Assembly (NCBI RefSeq): GCF_041355105.1
Contig: NZ_JBFUPK010000001.1
Location: 1,674,001 to 1,738,000 of the forward strand
DNA from: Terriglobus sp. RCC_193
GTDB lineage: Bacteria > Acidobacteriota > Terriglobia > Terriglobales > Acidobacteriaceae
Length of the DNA: 64,000 nucleotides
Direction: 5' to 3'
This document shows positions 53,600 through 62,312 of this stretch, one piece after another (within the stretch, counting starts at the first letter, position 1; the number at the start of each line of letters is the position of its first letter). The position numbers and the translations under genes are program-made. The notes under the pieces are model-generated. The model searched no databases and was not told the DNA's origin. It worked only from the letters and a program-made list of their open reading frames with translations.

Positions 53600-54613
53600 T
53601 TACCGAAATGCGTTCTGACCCACCGCCGCAACAGGGCGCACGGTAGATTCCTCACGTTTCAGAGAGGCCACATAGTGCTTTGCCAGCGCCTTCGCGAACT
53701 TGTCTGCCACTTCCGTGCTCTCGGATTGCATACGGATTGAGGCCTTGACCTGCTCCCTCTGATCCAGATGTCCGGTCGCATCGGTCAAATTCACGTCGAA
53801 GGTTACCTGTGTCGTACCAACGAACATGCCCACCGGTCCAAGCGCGGCGCGGTAGACCTGGTTTCCCTGCTTGAATGCCTGAACGCGGATCTTGATCGTG
53901 TAGGCCGGGCAGGATCCATCGGGTGGCACTTCGCCGTCACGGTAAACGTGGCTAACGGTCTTAACGCCCTGGAGACGGGAGATCACATGCTCATAAACCA
54001 AAGCCCGGTAAGCTGCTGGAACCTGTGATCCTTCCCAGTTTGGAGCCATGACCGATACGCTGCCGGGATTGGCGCTGACACCGGCACAGTTCTTTGGAAC
54101 TGCCGACCGCTGTATAGCTACAGGTACTTTCTGGAATGTCGCCAAACCTGCCTCGGCCTGGACGGGCGACATGTTGAAGACAGCCGAATGCTTCCCTCCT
54201 CGACCGTCCACAAAATCAACCGTCAGCATCCCAACACGATGGTGCATCACCGCAGCGGCTGCCAGGCCTCCACCGTCAGGGATGACCATCCGGACGATCT
54301 GTCCGGTCATTCCCCATATCTCCACCCGATCAGAACCATTGCTCACCGCAACAATGGAACTGCGCGGGATACTCGTGTTCGATGACTTGGCGGTAAAGAC
54401 CAGAGAATCGGCGCTCAGCACGAGCTTCCCTTTCTTGTTTGCCTTGGTATCGGGAAATCCGTACACGTGTTTGGCGTCTACTGTTGACCATGTAGCAACT
54501 GCACTGCTTGCATCCGTCGTTGCCTGCCCCTGCGTGACGGGCATAAAGCCCAGGTGAATCACCGCTAACAGAAGAACTTTCAAAGCTGTGCCATTTCTCA
54601 ATTCCCAAGTCAT
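53600..54613 (-). CDS. Secreted protein of unknown function, operon with tetR
   Basis: 337 residues. A signal peptide (VLLLAVIHLGFMPVTQGQ) is followed by a beta-rich N-terminal region (LVFTAKSSNTSIPRSSIVAVSNGSDRVEIWG, resembling a PH-like fold), and a second half (AYTIKIRVQAFKQGNQVYRAALGPVG) that resembles the DUF4410 lipoprotein family. GAGGG lies before the ATG. A TTGTCA/ATATAC promoter and a near-perfect 26-bp palindrome are upstream, and tetR follows downstream. Function not known. Confidence 0.75.
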   Translation of the reverse strand: MTWELRNGTALKVLLLAVIHLGFMPVTQGQATTDASSAVATWSTVDAKHVYGFPDTKANKKGKLVLSADSLVFTAKSSNTSIPRSSIVAVSNGSDRVEIWGMTGQIVRMVIPDGGGLAAAAVMHHRVGMLTVDFVDGRGGKHSAVFNMSPVQAEAGLATFQKVPVAIQRSAVPKNCAGVSANPGSVSVMAPNWEGSQVPAAYRALVYEHVISRLQGVKTVSHVYRDGEVPPDGSCPAYTIKIRVQAFKQGNQVYRAALGPVGMFVGTTQVTFDVNLTDATGHLDQREQVKASIRMQSESTEVADKFAKALAKHYVASLKREESTVRPVAAVGQNAFR

Positions 54614-54630
54614 AAGTCGCCCTCAATGCG

Positions 54631-54668
54631 TACTAATAGGTATATACCAATAAGTATCTATTTGACAA
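54631..54668 (-). promoter_or_regulatory. Promoter with palindromic operator
   Basis: A -35 TTGTCA (54668-54663), 17-base spacer and -10 ATATAC (54645-54640) on the minus strand. The -10 region is covered by a 26-bp imperfect palindrome (54631-54656, 11 of 13 pairs matching) centred on the perfect GGTATATACC (54639-54648). This is the size and layout of a TetR-family operator that blocks RNA polymerase. Confidence 0.75.
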
Positions 54669-54684
54669 GCTGACCTCCTCGAGT

Positions 54685-55140
54685 GCCCGTCATTCTGAGC
54701 ACAGCGAAGAATCCCGAGGAACTCTAGTCCTGCCAGGATCCTTGCAACCTTTCCAACCAAAACCCAAACCAGCTTCGTATCAGCGAAGCTCCAACGGTCC
54801 AAAAGACCGTCACCCAGCAAAACTCATACGGTCGTAGACCGTCATCCTGAACGAAGCGAAGCGGAGCTGAAGGACCTGCATTCCTACACACCCTCTACAA
54901 CGCACCAGGCCCCCCATACCAACCACCAGCCACAAGACCGGGTGCCCCAGGTTCGCGAAGCTAACCTGGGTATTCGTGCGAAGCACGAACCAGCGAAGCT
55001 CAAAACACACGAAGTGCCCCAACAAAGCTCCAATGTCGAAAGGCCGCGCGGGTTTTGATTCATACTCCTGTTTGTTTTTTGGGCCGCGCGGTTCTTGATT
55101 GCGGATTTTTACGGCAGGGCTGAAGCCTGCCCTTCGAAAG
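54685..55140. repeat. Intergenic hairpin-repeat island 13a
   Basis: Two ACGGTC-loop-GACCGT hairpins (54794-54810 and 54828-54842), CATTCTGAGC and CATCCTGAACGAAGC units, CCCAGGTT/AACCTGGG (54948-54970), TTCGTGC-GAA-GCACGAA (about 54971-54989), and an inverted type-D unit (55109-55135). No gene. Confidence 0.8.
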
Positions 55141-55179
55141 AAGACGCGCTTTGCGCATTGGATCGCTCCTTTACCGCTC

Positions 55180-55500
55180 TGCCGAGGTTAGTTTCGCGAA
55201 CCTGGGCACCCAGTTTTGGGCTGCTGGTTTGTTTTGGGTTTCCTAGTGCGTTGTAGTGGGTTGAGAGGAATGCAGGTCCTTCGACTCCGCTGCGCTTCGC
55301 TCAGGATGACGGTCTGCGACCGTACGAGCTTCGCCTTGCGAAGCTGGTTTGGGTTTGTGGCTGGAAGCTTCCAGGGCCTTGGCAGGATGAGGTTCGTCGG
55401 GATTCTTCGCTTTGCTCAGAATGACGGCCCAAGGGACGATCATGGCTGGCCGCTTCTTCAAGAACCGCACGAAGTACCGCCGAAGGGCATCGAGAAGTGC
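55180..55500. repeat. Intergenic hairpin-repeat island 13b, inverted copies
   Basis: The same repeat units in opposite orientation: GTTAGTTTCGCGAACCTGGG near 55187, GCAGGTCCTTCGACTCC and TCAGGATGACGGTCTGCGAC near 55270-55320, GAATGACGG near 55420. With 13a it forms a large imperfect inverted repeat. Frames open here reflect the repeat. Confidence 0.75.
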
Positions 55501-55596
55501 TGTCAAGCCCCTAAACCACCCAACCCCAACAAATCAAACCAAATAGAGTTGGCATGGTATTTCCCCCAAACCACTAAAATAGAAACAGGACAGAAA

Positions 55597-55619
55597 AGGG
55601 CCGCACAAAGCGCGGCCCT
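55597..55619 (-). terminator. Terminator of the aroC-def-fmt operon
   Basis: Stem AGGGCCGC with GCGGCCCT, seven-base loop, followed on the minus strand by TTTTCTG. About 120 bases past the fmt stop. Confidence 0.7.
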
Positions 55620-55631
55620 AACCCTTTGAGA

Positions 55632-55711
55632 AAGACGATTTTGCCCCTAACCCCAACAGGAAGACGATTTTACAGACACCAAAACCATAACCCCAATGAA
55701 AAGACGATTTT
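55632..55711. repeat. Triple AAGACGATTTT direct repeat
   Basis: AAGACGATTTT occurs at 55632, 55661 and 55701. The second and third copies are preceded by CCCCAACAGG and CCCCAATGAA. Located between the fmt stop and its terminator. Confidence 0.75.
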
Positions 55712-55741
55712 AGAAAACAGAGGGGGAGGGGGGCCCCCTGG

Positions 55742-56689
55742 TCAGGAACCGAGAAGTTCGCCGCTCTTCAACTGAAAGCCCCGCAGAAAATCCGCAGCGG
55801 GCATCCGCTTCTTACCCTCAAGCTGCACCTCATCGAAGACGATGGCCGAGCCGAACCCGCAACCCACTTCCATCGCTCTATCGCGTACGGTGAGCGTTCC
55901 AGACTGCTGGCCGTTCCCTGTTCCCTCGTTTGCAGGAGCAACATGCATCGCATGCACGATCAGCTTCTTTCCTCGCAACGAAGTGAAGGCTCCGGGCCAG
56001 GGCTGAAACCCCCGGAAACGCTGGTCAATCACGCGAGCAGGCTGCGTGAAGTCGATGCGTGCATCATCACGAGTCAGGATCGGCGCAAGGGTCGCCAGCG
56101 AATCATCCTGCTCTTCCGGCACGATGCTTCCAGCTTCAAGCCCCGCAAGCGTCTCTACCATCAACTCCGCACCAATCTGCGCGAGGGACACAAACAGCTC
56201 CGGCGAAGTGGTCGTATCTGTAATGGGAACAGACCGCTTCAACAGCATCGGCCCGGTATCGAGCCCGGCATTCAACCGCATCGTGGTCACGCCCGTTTCC
56301 GCATCGCCCGCCGCAATCGCCCACTGAATGGGTGCAGCGCCACGCCAGCGAGGCAACAGCGAACCATGCCCATTGATGCAGCCATGCTTCGGCAGGTCCA
56401 GCATCCATTGCGGAATGATGCGGCCATACGCGACCACGATGATGGCATCGGGCGCAATGGCTTCCAGCGTGGAGCGAAGCTCCTGGTTGGTCTTGAGCTT
56501 CTCCGGCTGCAGCACGGGGATACCGTGCGCCGTTGCAGCCACCTTAACGGGCGTAGGATTCACCTCGCCACTGCGGCCCACCGGCTTGTCCGGCTGCGAC
56601 ACCACCAGCGCCACCCCATGCCCGGCGGTAAGGAGTGCCTCCAGAGTAGGAACAGCGAAATTTGGTGTGCCGCAGAAGACCAGCTTCAT
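55742..56689 (-). CDS. fmt: Methionyl-tRNA formyltransferase
   Basis: 315 residues. The N-terminal formyltransferase domain has KLVFCGTPNFAVPTLEAL, the Asn-His region in INGHGSLLPRWRGAAPIQWAI, and the Asp in LNAGLDTGPMLLKR; the C-terminal Fmt domain (from about 205) recognises the initiator tRNA. In most Fmt proteins the motif reads NxHxSLLP with Ala or Pro before Ser; here it is NGHGS, with the catalytic His kept. It formylates Met-tRNAi. It starts five bases after the def stop codon, in one operon with aroC and def. Confidence 0.94.
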   Translation of the reverse strand: MKLVFCGTPNFAVPTLEALLTAGHGVALVVSQPDKPVGRSGEVNPTPVKVAATAHGIPVLQPEKLKTNQELRSTLEAIAPDAIIVVAYGRIIPQWMLDLPKHGCINGHGSLLPRWRGAAPIQWAIAAGDAETGVTTMRLNAGLDTGPMLLKRSVPITDTTTSPELFVSLAQIGAELMVETLAGLEAGSIVPEEQDDSLATLAPILTRDDARIDFTQPARVIDQRFRGFQPWPGAFTSLRGKKLIVHAMHVAPANEGTGNGQQSGTLTVRDRAMEVGCGFGSAIVFDEVQLEGKKRMPAADFLRGFQLKSGELLGS

Positions 56690-56693
56690 GCGA

Positions 56694-57203
56694 TTACCAC
56701 TCGCCGTTCTTGATGAGCTTGCGGATGCGCCGCAGAATCAGGTCCTTCTTCAGCCGTGAAAGCCGGTCGATGAACAGGATGCCGTCGAGGTGGTCCAGCT
56801 CATGCTGGAAGGCGCGCGACAGCAGTTCCTCACCATCAATCTCAAACCACTTGCCGTTCACATCCTGTGCACGCATACGCACGCGGAAGTGGCGGCTCAC
56901 CTTGTCACGGATATCCGGCAGCGAGAGACAGCCCTCTTCCTCGGTCTGCTTCCCTTCCTTCTCAATGATCTCCGGATTGATCAGGACAAGGCGATCTTCC
57001 GGGTTCTTACCCACGGAGAGATCGACGATATACATGCGCTTGCTGATACCGATCTGCGGCGCAGCCAGACCGATGCCTTCAGCGGCGTACATGCTCTCGA
57101 ACATGTCGTCCGCCAGCTTCTTCAGGTCGGCGTTGAACTCGGTAACAGGCTCTGCCTTCTTCTGCAGCACCGGCTCCGGATACTTCACGATGGGATAGAT
57201 CAT
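56694..57203 (-). CDS. def: Peptide deformylase
   Basis: 169 residues from MIYPIVKYPEPVL. The three metal-site motifs GIGLAAPQIG, EEGCLSLPD and QHELDHLDG are intact. It removes the formyl group that Fmt adds, so the two genes form a functional pair. AAGG lies before the ATG. The start is four bases after the aroC stop. The much longer upstream open frame is not conserved. Confidence 0.95.
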   Translation of the reverse strand: MIYPIVKYPEPVLQKKAEPVTEFNADLKKLADDMFESMYAAEGIGLAAPQIGISKRMYIVDLSVGKNPEDRLVLINPEIIEKEGKQTEEEGCLSLPDIRDKVSRHFRVRMRAQDVNGKWFEIDGEELLSRAFQHELDHLDGILFIDRLSRLKKDLILRRIRKLIKNGEW

Positions 57204-57207
57204 TGCC

Positions 57208-58392
57208 TTAGAACTTCCGGATCTGCTCAAGATAACCATTGAGGTTGCGCTGCGTTTCCACCAGGCTGTCGCCACCGAACTTCTCCAGCGCCAACCGTGC
57301 CAGCGTAATGGCGACCATCGCCTCAGCCGCCACACCAGCAGCAGGGACCACGCAGACATCGCTGCGTTCATACGCCGCCTTAACCGGTTCGCGGGTGTCG
57401 AAGTTCACCGACGCCAGCGGACGGCGCAGCGTGCTGATGGGCTTCAGATAGCCGCGCACGGTCACGTCCTGACCGTTGGAGATGCCACCTTCAATGCCAC
57501 CCGCATTATTGCTCTCACGGGTGAAGCGCGTGTGCGCTGCGGCAGCTTCCTCTTCCGTGGCGTAGTGAATGGCGTCGTGCACGGTCGATCCCATGGACTC
57601 CGCAGCCGTCACACCGCGGCCAATCTCAACCGCCTTGACCGCCTGCAGACTCATCACCGCCTGCGCCAGCAATCCATCCAGGCGGCCTTCCCAGGTCACG
57701 TGGCTTCCGATGCCGGCAGGCACGCCATGCGCTACCACCTCAAAGACCCCACCCACGGTATCCCCGGTACGCAGCGCCTTATCCACTTCGCCCTTCATCT
57801 GCTGCTCGACTTCAGGATCAATGCAGTTCAGCAGGACGGCCTCACGCGCGGTGCTGGCAACAATCTCGTCCCACTGGTAAGGCCGCTGCAGTTCCACAGC
57901 GCCGACACGAACCACGTGCGAAAGCACCTCAATCCCCAATGAGCGCAGGAGCATCTTGGCAATGGCGCCAGCGGCCACGCGTGCCGTGGATTCGCGTGCG
58001 GACGCGCGTTCCAGGATGTAACGGGCATCCGCGAAGTTGTACTTCAGAGCGCCTGCCAGATCTGCATGGCCCGGGCGCGGCGATGCCACAGCCTTATGCC
58101 GCGAGGGATCGCCTTCTTCCACTGGGAGAATCTCTTCCCAGTTCTTCCAGTCGCGGTTGGCAATGGTCATCGCAATGGGCGAACCAATGGTCTTACCGTG
58201 ACGAACACCGGAGAGGATATGCGCGGTATCCGTCTCGATACGCATGCGACCGCCGCGGCCGAAGCCCTGCTGGCGCCGCCACAGTTCACGTGCAAGGAAT
58301 GCGCTGTCCACCGGAACCCCGGCGGGGAGGCCGCTGAGCATGGCCACAAGAGCCTCTCCGTGGCTTTCACCGGCTGTAGAGAATTGAAGCAT
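57208..58392 (-). CDS. aroC: Chorismate synthase
   Basis: 394 residues. FSTAGESHG at the N-terminus, the HADLAGALKYNFADARYILERASARESTARVAAGAIAK block, and the FMN-binding NGQDVTVRGYLKP and NNAGGIEGGISNG motifs are diagnostic. It removes phosphate from EPSP to give chorismate and needs reduced FMN. GGTGGAAG precedes the ATG. The likely promoter (TACAAT -10) lies about 15-25 bases upstream. It closes the shikimate pathway represented elsewhere in the window by aroDE and aroK. Confidence 0.95.
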   Translation of the reverse strand: MLQFSTAGESHGEALVAMLSGLPAGVPVDSAFLARELWRRQQGFGRGGRMRIETDTAHILSGVRHGKTIGSPIAMTIANRDWKNWEEILPVEEGDPSRHKAVASPRPGHADLAGALKYNFADARYILERASARESTARVAAGAIAKMLLRSLGIEVLSHVVRVGAVELQRPYQWDEIVASTAREAVLLNCIDPEVEQQMKGEVDKALRTGDTVGGVFEVVAHGVPAGIGSHVTWEGRLDGLLAQAVMSLQAVKAVEIGRGVTAAESMGSTVHDAIHYATEEEAAAAHTRFTRESNNAGGIEGGISNGQDVTVRGYLKPISTLRRPLASVNFDTREPVKAAYERSDVCVVPAAGVAAEAMVAITLARLALEKFGGDSLVETQRNLNGYLEQIRKF

Positions 58393-58504
58393 CTTCCACC
58401 CTGATCAAAACTCGATTGTAACAAGTAGCGAGAGGGGTTTTCAGTGCGGATCATGGAGGCGTCCGCTGACAACGAGTGCAAAATCTGTACGAAAACAGGG
58501 CAAC

Positions 58505-58568
58505 GTCTCACCCGAAAGGTGGGTCGGTTTGGCTCCGCTGTGGCATAGCTGACCCGAAGGGTGAGGAC
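58505..58568 (+). ncRNA. Structured 5' leader of the GGDEF gene
   Basis: Outer stem 58505-58513 with 58559-58568 (CTCACCC or GTC plus TCACCC, one bulged G), inner stem GGGTC (58521-58525) with GACCC (58551-58555), and a small GCTGT/ATAGC hairpin inside. The order AACAGGGCAA...CGAAAGGTGGGTCG recalls the 5' half of c-di-GMP-I riboswitches, but the conserved GCAAAGCC block is not present. It lies 22 bases upstream of the GGDEF start. Confidence 0.4.
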
Positions 58569-58589
58569 TAGGCTGTCTTTTGTAAACCT

Positions 58590-59873
58590 ATGGAAATTCA
58601 GAATCAAAGTGATATCACGCCCCTGCTGAATGAGGAGATCCGTCGCTTTGAGACGGGTCGTGTGGCGTGGCTGCATTTCACACCCGAAGTGGAGAACCGA
58701 TACCTGCGCGATACCGCAGCATCGCGTGCGAACACGCTGCTGACCCACGGCCTGTTCGCGGGCATTGTGTACGACTTCTTCCTTCTCAGTGACTACTTCA
58801 TGGCGCCAGACCATATCCTCCGCGCCGCATTTGTACGCCTCTTAATCTTCACGCCCATCATGCTCCTGGCCGCAACCATTGTTCGATACCAGCAGAATGT
58901 AGCGTTACGCGAAATCAGCGTAGCGATCGCCTGCCTGACGGGAACCCTGGGCATCCTTTATCTGCATCACGGGATCAATAGCACGGTCTCCATCGAGGCG
59001 CAGCTGGGACTGATCCTGATGCTGTTAGGCATGAATTGCCTGATCCGCCTTGAGCTGGTTTATGCCACTGCGACAACGTTACTGATGGCAGTGGCAGACG
59101 TGCTGTGGCTAAAGAACGATGACTTTCTCCCTGTGACGCATAAGTTAGTGGTTGGCGGCATGATGGTGTGGTCTGTGCTGCTGACGCTTGCTGCCAACTA
59201 TGCCATCTCGCGTGATCGCCGTTTCTCCTATCTTCTGCAACTACATGGAAGACTGCAGAGAGGCATGCTGGCCGATGCAAATGCAGAACTCGTGGCGCTT
59301 TCCTCCACGGACCGCCTCACTGGATTGCCAAACCGGCTGGCCTATGACTCACGACTGACACTCATATGGAATATGACCAGGGAAAGCCGTACGCCGCTCA
59401 GCGTAGTGATGGTGGATGTCGACCATTTCAAGCTTGTGAACGACACCTATGGCCATCCCTATGGCGACCGCGTTCTGCAACGTGTCGCGTCGCTGCTGCA
59501 GCAGGCGCTGCGTGAGGAGGACGACTTTGTGGCGCGCATAGGAGGCGAGGAATTCGTGGTGCTGCTGCCCCATACCGACTCCATTTCCGCAGTCAAAGTG
59601 GCGGAACGTATCCGTACCCTGGTGCAGGTAGCCGGTTCACCCGCACTGCAGCGAGATACAACACTACATCATGAGGTCTGGACCACAGTCAGTTGTGGCG
59701 TAGCCACTCAGTTGCCCTCCCATGCAGGCAGTGATCCGGCGCAACTGATTGCGGATGCGGACGCGGCCATGTACCGGGCAAAACAGGAAGGAAGAAACCG
59801 CGTGTGCTGCGCGCCTATCCCGCCGTCGCCCGCACGACTGACCATCTTCCCGGGTGGTGCACAACGCGCTTAG
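58590..59873 (+). CDS. Membrane diguanylate cyclase (GGDEF)
   Basis: 427 residues. An N-terminal soluble part of about 45 residues, then six or seven transmembrane helices (about 50-215), a short coiled coil, and a GGDEF domain (about 250-405) with STDRLTGLPNRLAYD and the intact active-site GGEEF. The inhibitory I-site RxxD is not conserved at its usual position. It makes cyclic di-GMP in response to an unknown membrane signal. No PilZ or EAL gene is adjacent. A structured leader precedes it. Confidence 0.9.
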   Translation: MEIQNQSDITPLLNEEIRRFETGRVAWLHFTPEVENRYLRDTAASRANTLLTHGLFAGIVYDFFLLSDYFMAPDHILRAAFVRLLIFTPIMLLAATIVRYQQNVALREISVAIACLTGTLGILYLHHGINSTVSIEAQLGLILMLLGMNCLIRLELVYATATTLLMAVADVLWLKNDDFLPVTHKLVVGGMMVWSVLLTLAANYAISRDRRFSYLLQLHGRLQRGMLADANAELVALSSTDRLTGLPNRLAYDSRLTLIWNMTRESRTPLSVVMVDVDHFKLVNDTYGHPYGDRVLQRVASLLQQALREEDDFVARIGGEEFVVLLPHTDSISAVKVAERIRTLVQVAGSPALQRDTTLHHEVWTTVSCGVATQLPSHAGSDPAQLIADADAAMYRAKQEGRNRVCCAPIPPSPARLTIFPGGAQRA

Positions 59874-59909
59874 CGCCTGTGCTTTGCTGCGTATAAAACG
59901 GTTCCGCCA

Positions 59910-59926
59910 CGCGAAAATCTTTCGCG
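59910..59926. promoter_or_regulatory. Inverted repeat in fbp promoter region
   Basis: CGCGAAA/TTTCGCG with a three-base spacer, 19 bases before the fbp start and overlapping the expected -35 position. TACGCT (59932-59937) lies seven bases before the ATG. It may be an operator or the terminator of the GGDEF gene. Confidence 0.4.
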
Positions 59927-59944
59927 AGTGCTACGCTTAATGCC

Positions 59945-60913
59945 ATGGCGATGACCCTTTTTCAACACCTGCGCCAGCGCCACACGCCTGAACTGGCGGC
60001 GCTGATTACCGCGATTGCCGATGGCGCGACAACCATTGAACGCAGGATCCGTACCGCTGGTCTGGACGATATTCTGGGCGCGGCTGGCAGCGAAAACGTG
60101 CAGGGCGAAGCGCAACAGAAGCTGGACGTTCTTGCAGACAACACGCTCATCGAAGTCATGAAGGCGTTGCCATCCGTGGCTGCCGTAGTCAGTGAAGAAG
60201 ATGAAGAGCCTGTGATCTTTGAGAACCGGCCCGACGCGAAGTTCATTGCTATCTTTGATCCGCTCGATGGTTCCTCCAACATCGACGTCAATGTCAACGT
60301 GGGAACCATTGTTTCCATCCAGGCATTGAAGCCCGGCGTCTCCGTGAAGGAAGCCATTCTGCAGCCCGGTTCAGAGCAGATTGCCGCGCTGTATGTGAAT
60401 TACGGCCCATCCACGATTCTGGTCTACACAGCAGGTGATGGCGTGCATGCCTTCACACTCGCCGAGGGTGAGTTTCTGCTAAGCAGCGAAGGCATGAAGA
60501 TGCCCGAGCAGGGACCGTATTACTCGATGAACGAGGGCAACATCGGCGAATCGCAGCAGGTGTACAGCAAAGCCATTTCGCGCTTTCGTGATGGCACCCT
60601 GGTCGGTGGCAAGAAGTACAGTTCGCGCTATGTGGGATCGTTCATTGCAGACTTTCATCGCACCCTGCTGAAGGGCGGCGTGTTCCTCTATCCGGCGACC
60701 AAGAAAGCTCCCAATGGCAAACTGCGCCTGCTGTATGAGGCCAATCCATTGAGCTTTATTGCAGAGCAGGCTGGAGGCGCCGCCAGCAATGGACGCTATC
60801 GCATCCTGGAGATCGTGCCTACGGAACCGCACGTACGCACGCCCCTGATTATCGGCAGCCAGTCGGAAGTGGCTGCGATCGGCGGACTGATTTCCATCTC
60901 ACCAAGGGAGTAG
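59945..60913 (+). CDS. fbp: Class I fructose-1,6-bisphosphatase
   Basis: 322 residues. VSEEDEEP, FDPLDGSSNIDVN, SRYVGSFIADFHRTLLKGG and GKLRLLYEANPLSFIAEQAGG are the metal and substrate motifs of class I FBPase. It hydrolyses fructose-1,6-bisphosphate in gluconeogenesis. The AlaX-like gene starts one base after its stop, so the two are co-transcribed. It probably has a leaderless message. Confidence 0.95.
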   Translation: MAMTLFQHLRQRHTPELAALITAIADGATTIERRIRTAGLDDILGAAGSENVQGEAQQKLDVLADNTLIEVMKALPSVAAVVSEEDEEPVIFENRPDAKFIAIFDPLDGSSNIDVNVNVGTIVSIQALKPGVSVKEAILQPGSEQIAALYVNYGPSTILVYTAGDGVHAFTLAEGEFLLSSEGMKMPEQGPYYSMNEGNIGESQQVYSKAISRFRDGTLVGGKKYSSRYVGSFIADFHRTLLKGGVFLYPATKKAPNGKLRLLYEANPLSFIAEQAGGAASNGRYRILEIVPTEPHVRTPLIIGSQSEVAAIGGLISISPRE

Positions 60914-60914
60914 T

Positions 60915-62162
60915 GTGACGGAAGTTCAGTCAGCCAATCGCATCTATTACGACGAGCCTGCAACGCTGGAGTTTACAGCCGAAGTCACTGCTATCCGTGA
61001 ACTGGCAAGAGTGGATGGCCAGCAGGTGTGGCAGATTGCGCTGGACCGTACCGCCTTTTATCCCACCAGCGGAGGCCAGCCCTATGACACGGGTGTGCTT
61101 GTAGCAACAGCACGCTCCGGCGCTTCGCTGGAAGTACCCATTACGAACGTCGAAGAAGATGAAGCCGGTGAGGTGTGGCACACCACCGCCAAGCCGTTAC
61201 AGGAAGGCACAACCGTCTTCGGTCGTATTGAAGCGGCGCGCCGTCACGACCACATGCAGCAGCACAGCGGCCAGCATCTGCTTTCCGCAATTCTCGACCG
61301 CGACTTCGCTGCACGCACTGTCTCCTTCCACCTGGGAGACGATGTCTCCACCATTGATCTGGAAGGCCCGACACTCACCGACGCGCAACTGCAATCCGCC
61401 GCAGACGAAGCGAATCGCATCGTCGCTGCAGCGCTGCCGCTTGGTATCCGCTATGTCACCAGCGCAGAAGCCGCTGTGATGAAAGAACAGGGCCTGCTGC
61501 GCAAGCTGCCTCCTCGCTCCGGCAATATCCGCATCATCGAAATTCCAGGCATCGACACGAATGCCTGCGGCGGAACGCACGTTACCACGACGGCAGAGAT
61601 TGGTCCGCTCATGCTGCGTGGGACAGAAAAAGTACGTGGCAATCTGAGACTCTCTTTTGTCTGCGGGAATCGCGCGCTTGCCACGGTCAATGCAGACTTC
61701 TGTCGATTGCGGGAGGCGGCATCCATACTTACGACAGCGCCATCTGAAATCGTCGCCAGCATCGAACGCATCCGCACAGAAAACCGCTCACTGCAAAAGG
61801 AACGCGCCAATCTTCTGGACGAAATCGCATCGTTGGAAGCAGGCAAACTGGCCTCGGCTGCACATGGAAGTGTCATCCATTCCCTCCCACCGGATCGCGA
61901 TGCTGCGTATGCAAAATTGCTGGCGTCCAAGCTAGTCCGCGAAACCACCACGCCGGTCGCATACATCGTCGCCACTGACGGAGAACGAGCCAGCGCAGTG
62001 CTCGCCGCAAAGCCGGGCGTACTCGACTGCGGAACAGTGCTGCGAACCGCTCTGAATACGCTGGAAGCACGCGGCGGTGGCAGTGCGGAAATGGCGCAGG
62101 GAGCGGTCCCGGCAGAACAAGCCAAATCACTGCTCAATGCACTGCGCACCTCTCTTCCCTAA
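60915..62162 (+). CDS. Alanyl-tRNA editing protein (AlaX-L type, with DHHA1)
   Basis: 415 residues from GTG with AAGGGAG upstream. The editing-site zinc ligands are in MQQHSGQHLL (His117, His121) and NACGGTH (Cys218, His222), as in the AlaRS editing domain. The C-terminal DHHA1 domain (about 300-415) contains the Gly-rich EARGGGSAEMAQGA. There is no aminoacylation domain. It clears Ser- or Gly-mischarged tRNA-Ala. tRNA-Ala(CGC) lies 150 bases downstream, and the gene follows fbp by one base. Confidence 0.88.
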   Translation: MTEVQSANRIYYDEPATLEFTAEVTAIRELARVDGQQVWQIALDRTAFYPTSGGQPYDTGVLVATARSGASLEVPITNVEEDEAGEVWHTTAKPLQEGTTVFGRIEAARRHDHMQQHSGQHLLSAILDRDFAARTVSFHLGDDVSTIDLEGPTLTDAQLQSAADEANRIVAAALPLGIRYVTSAEAAVMKEQGLLRKLPPRSGNIRIIEIPGIDTNACGGTHVTTTAEIGPLMLRGTEKVRGNLRLSFVCGNRALATVNADFCRLREAASILTTAPSEIVASIERIRTENRSLQKERANLLDEIASLEAGKLASAAHGSVIHSLPPDRDAAYAKLLASKLVRETTTPVAYIVATDGERASAVLAAKPGVLDCGTVLRTALNTLEARGGGSAEMAQGAVPAEQAKSLLNALRTSLP

Positions 62163-62312
62163 GCCCCTCCGTGGTTTCAACACACCGTGGAAACGTCTCC
62201 CTAAGACTTTGAGCACAGAGAGGCTTCCTGTTACACTCAGGATGTTGTTCGCGCCGCAGGATGTGACGCTGGAGCAACAAATGGGCAGCGGAAACGCCTG
62301 CCAACCCCTCAA

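Noticed and set aside
58441-58590. Canonical c-di-GMP-I (GEMM) riboswitch
   Set aside because: The 5' CAGGGCAA and GAAA-capped stem fit loosely, but the conserved GCAAAGCC stretch and receptor half are absent. Kept only as an unclassified structured leader.
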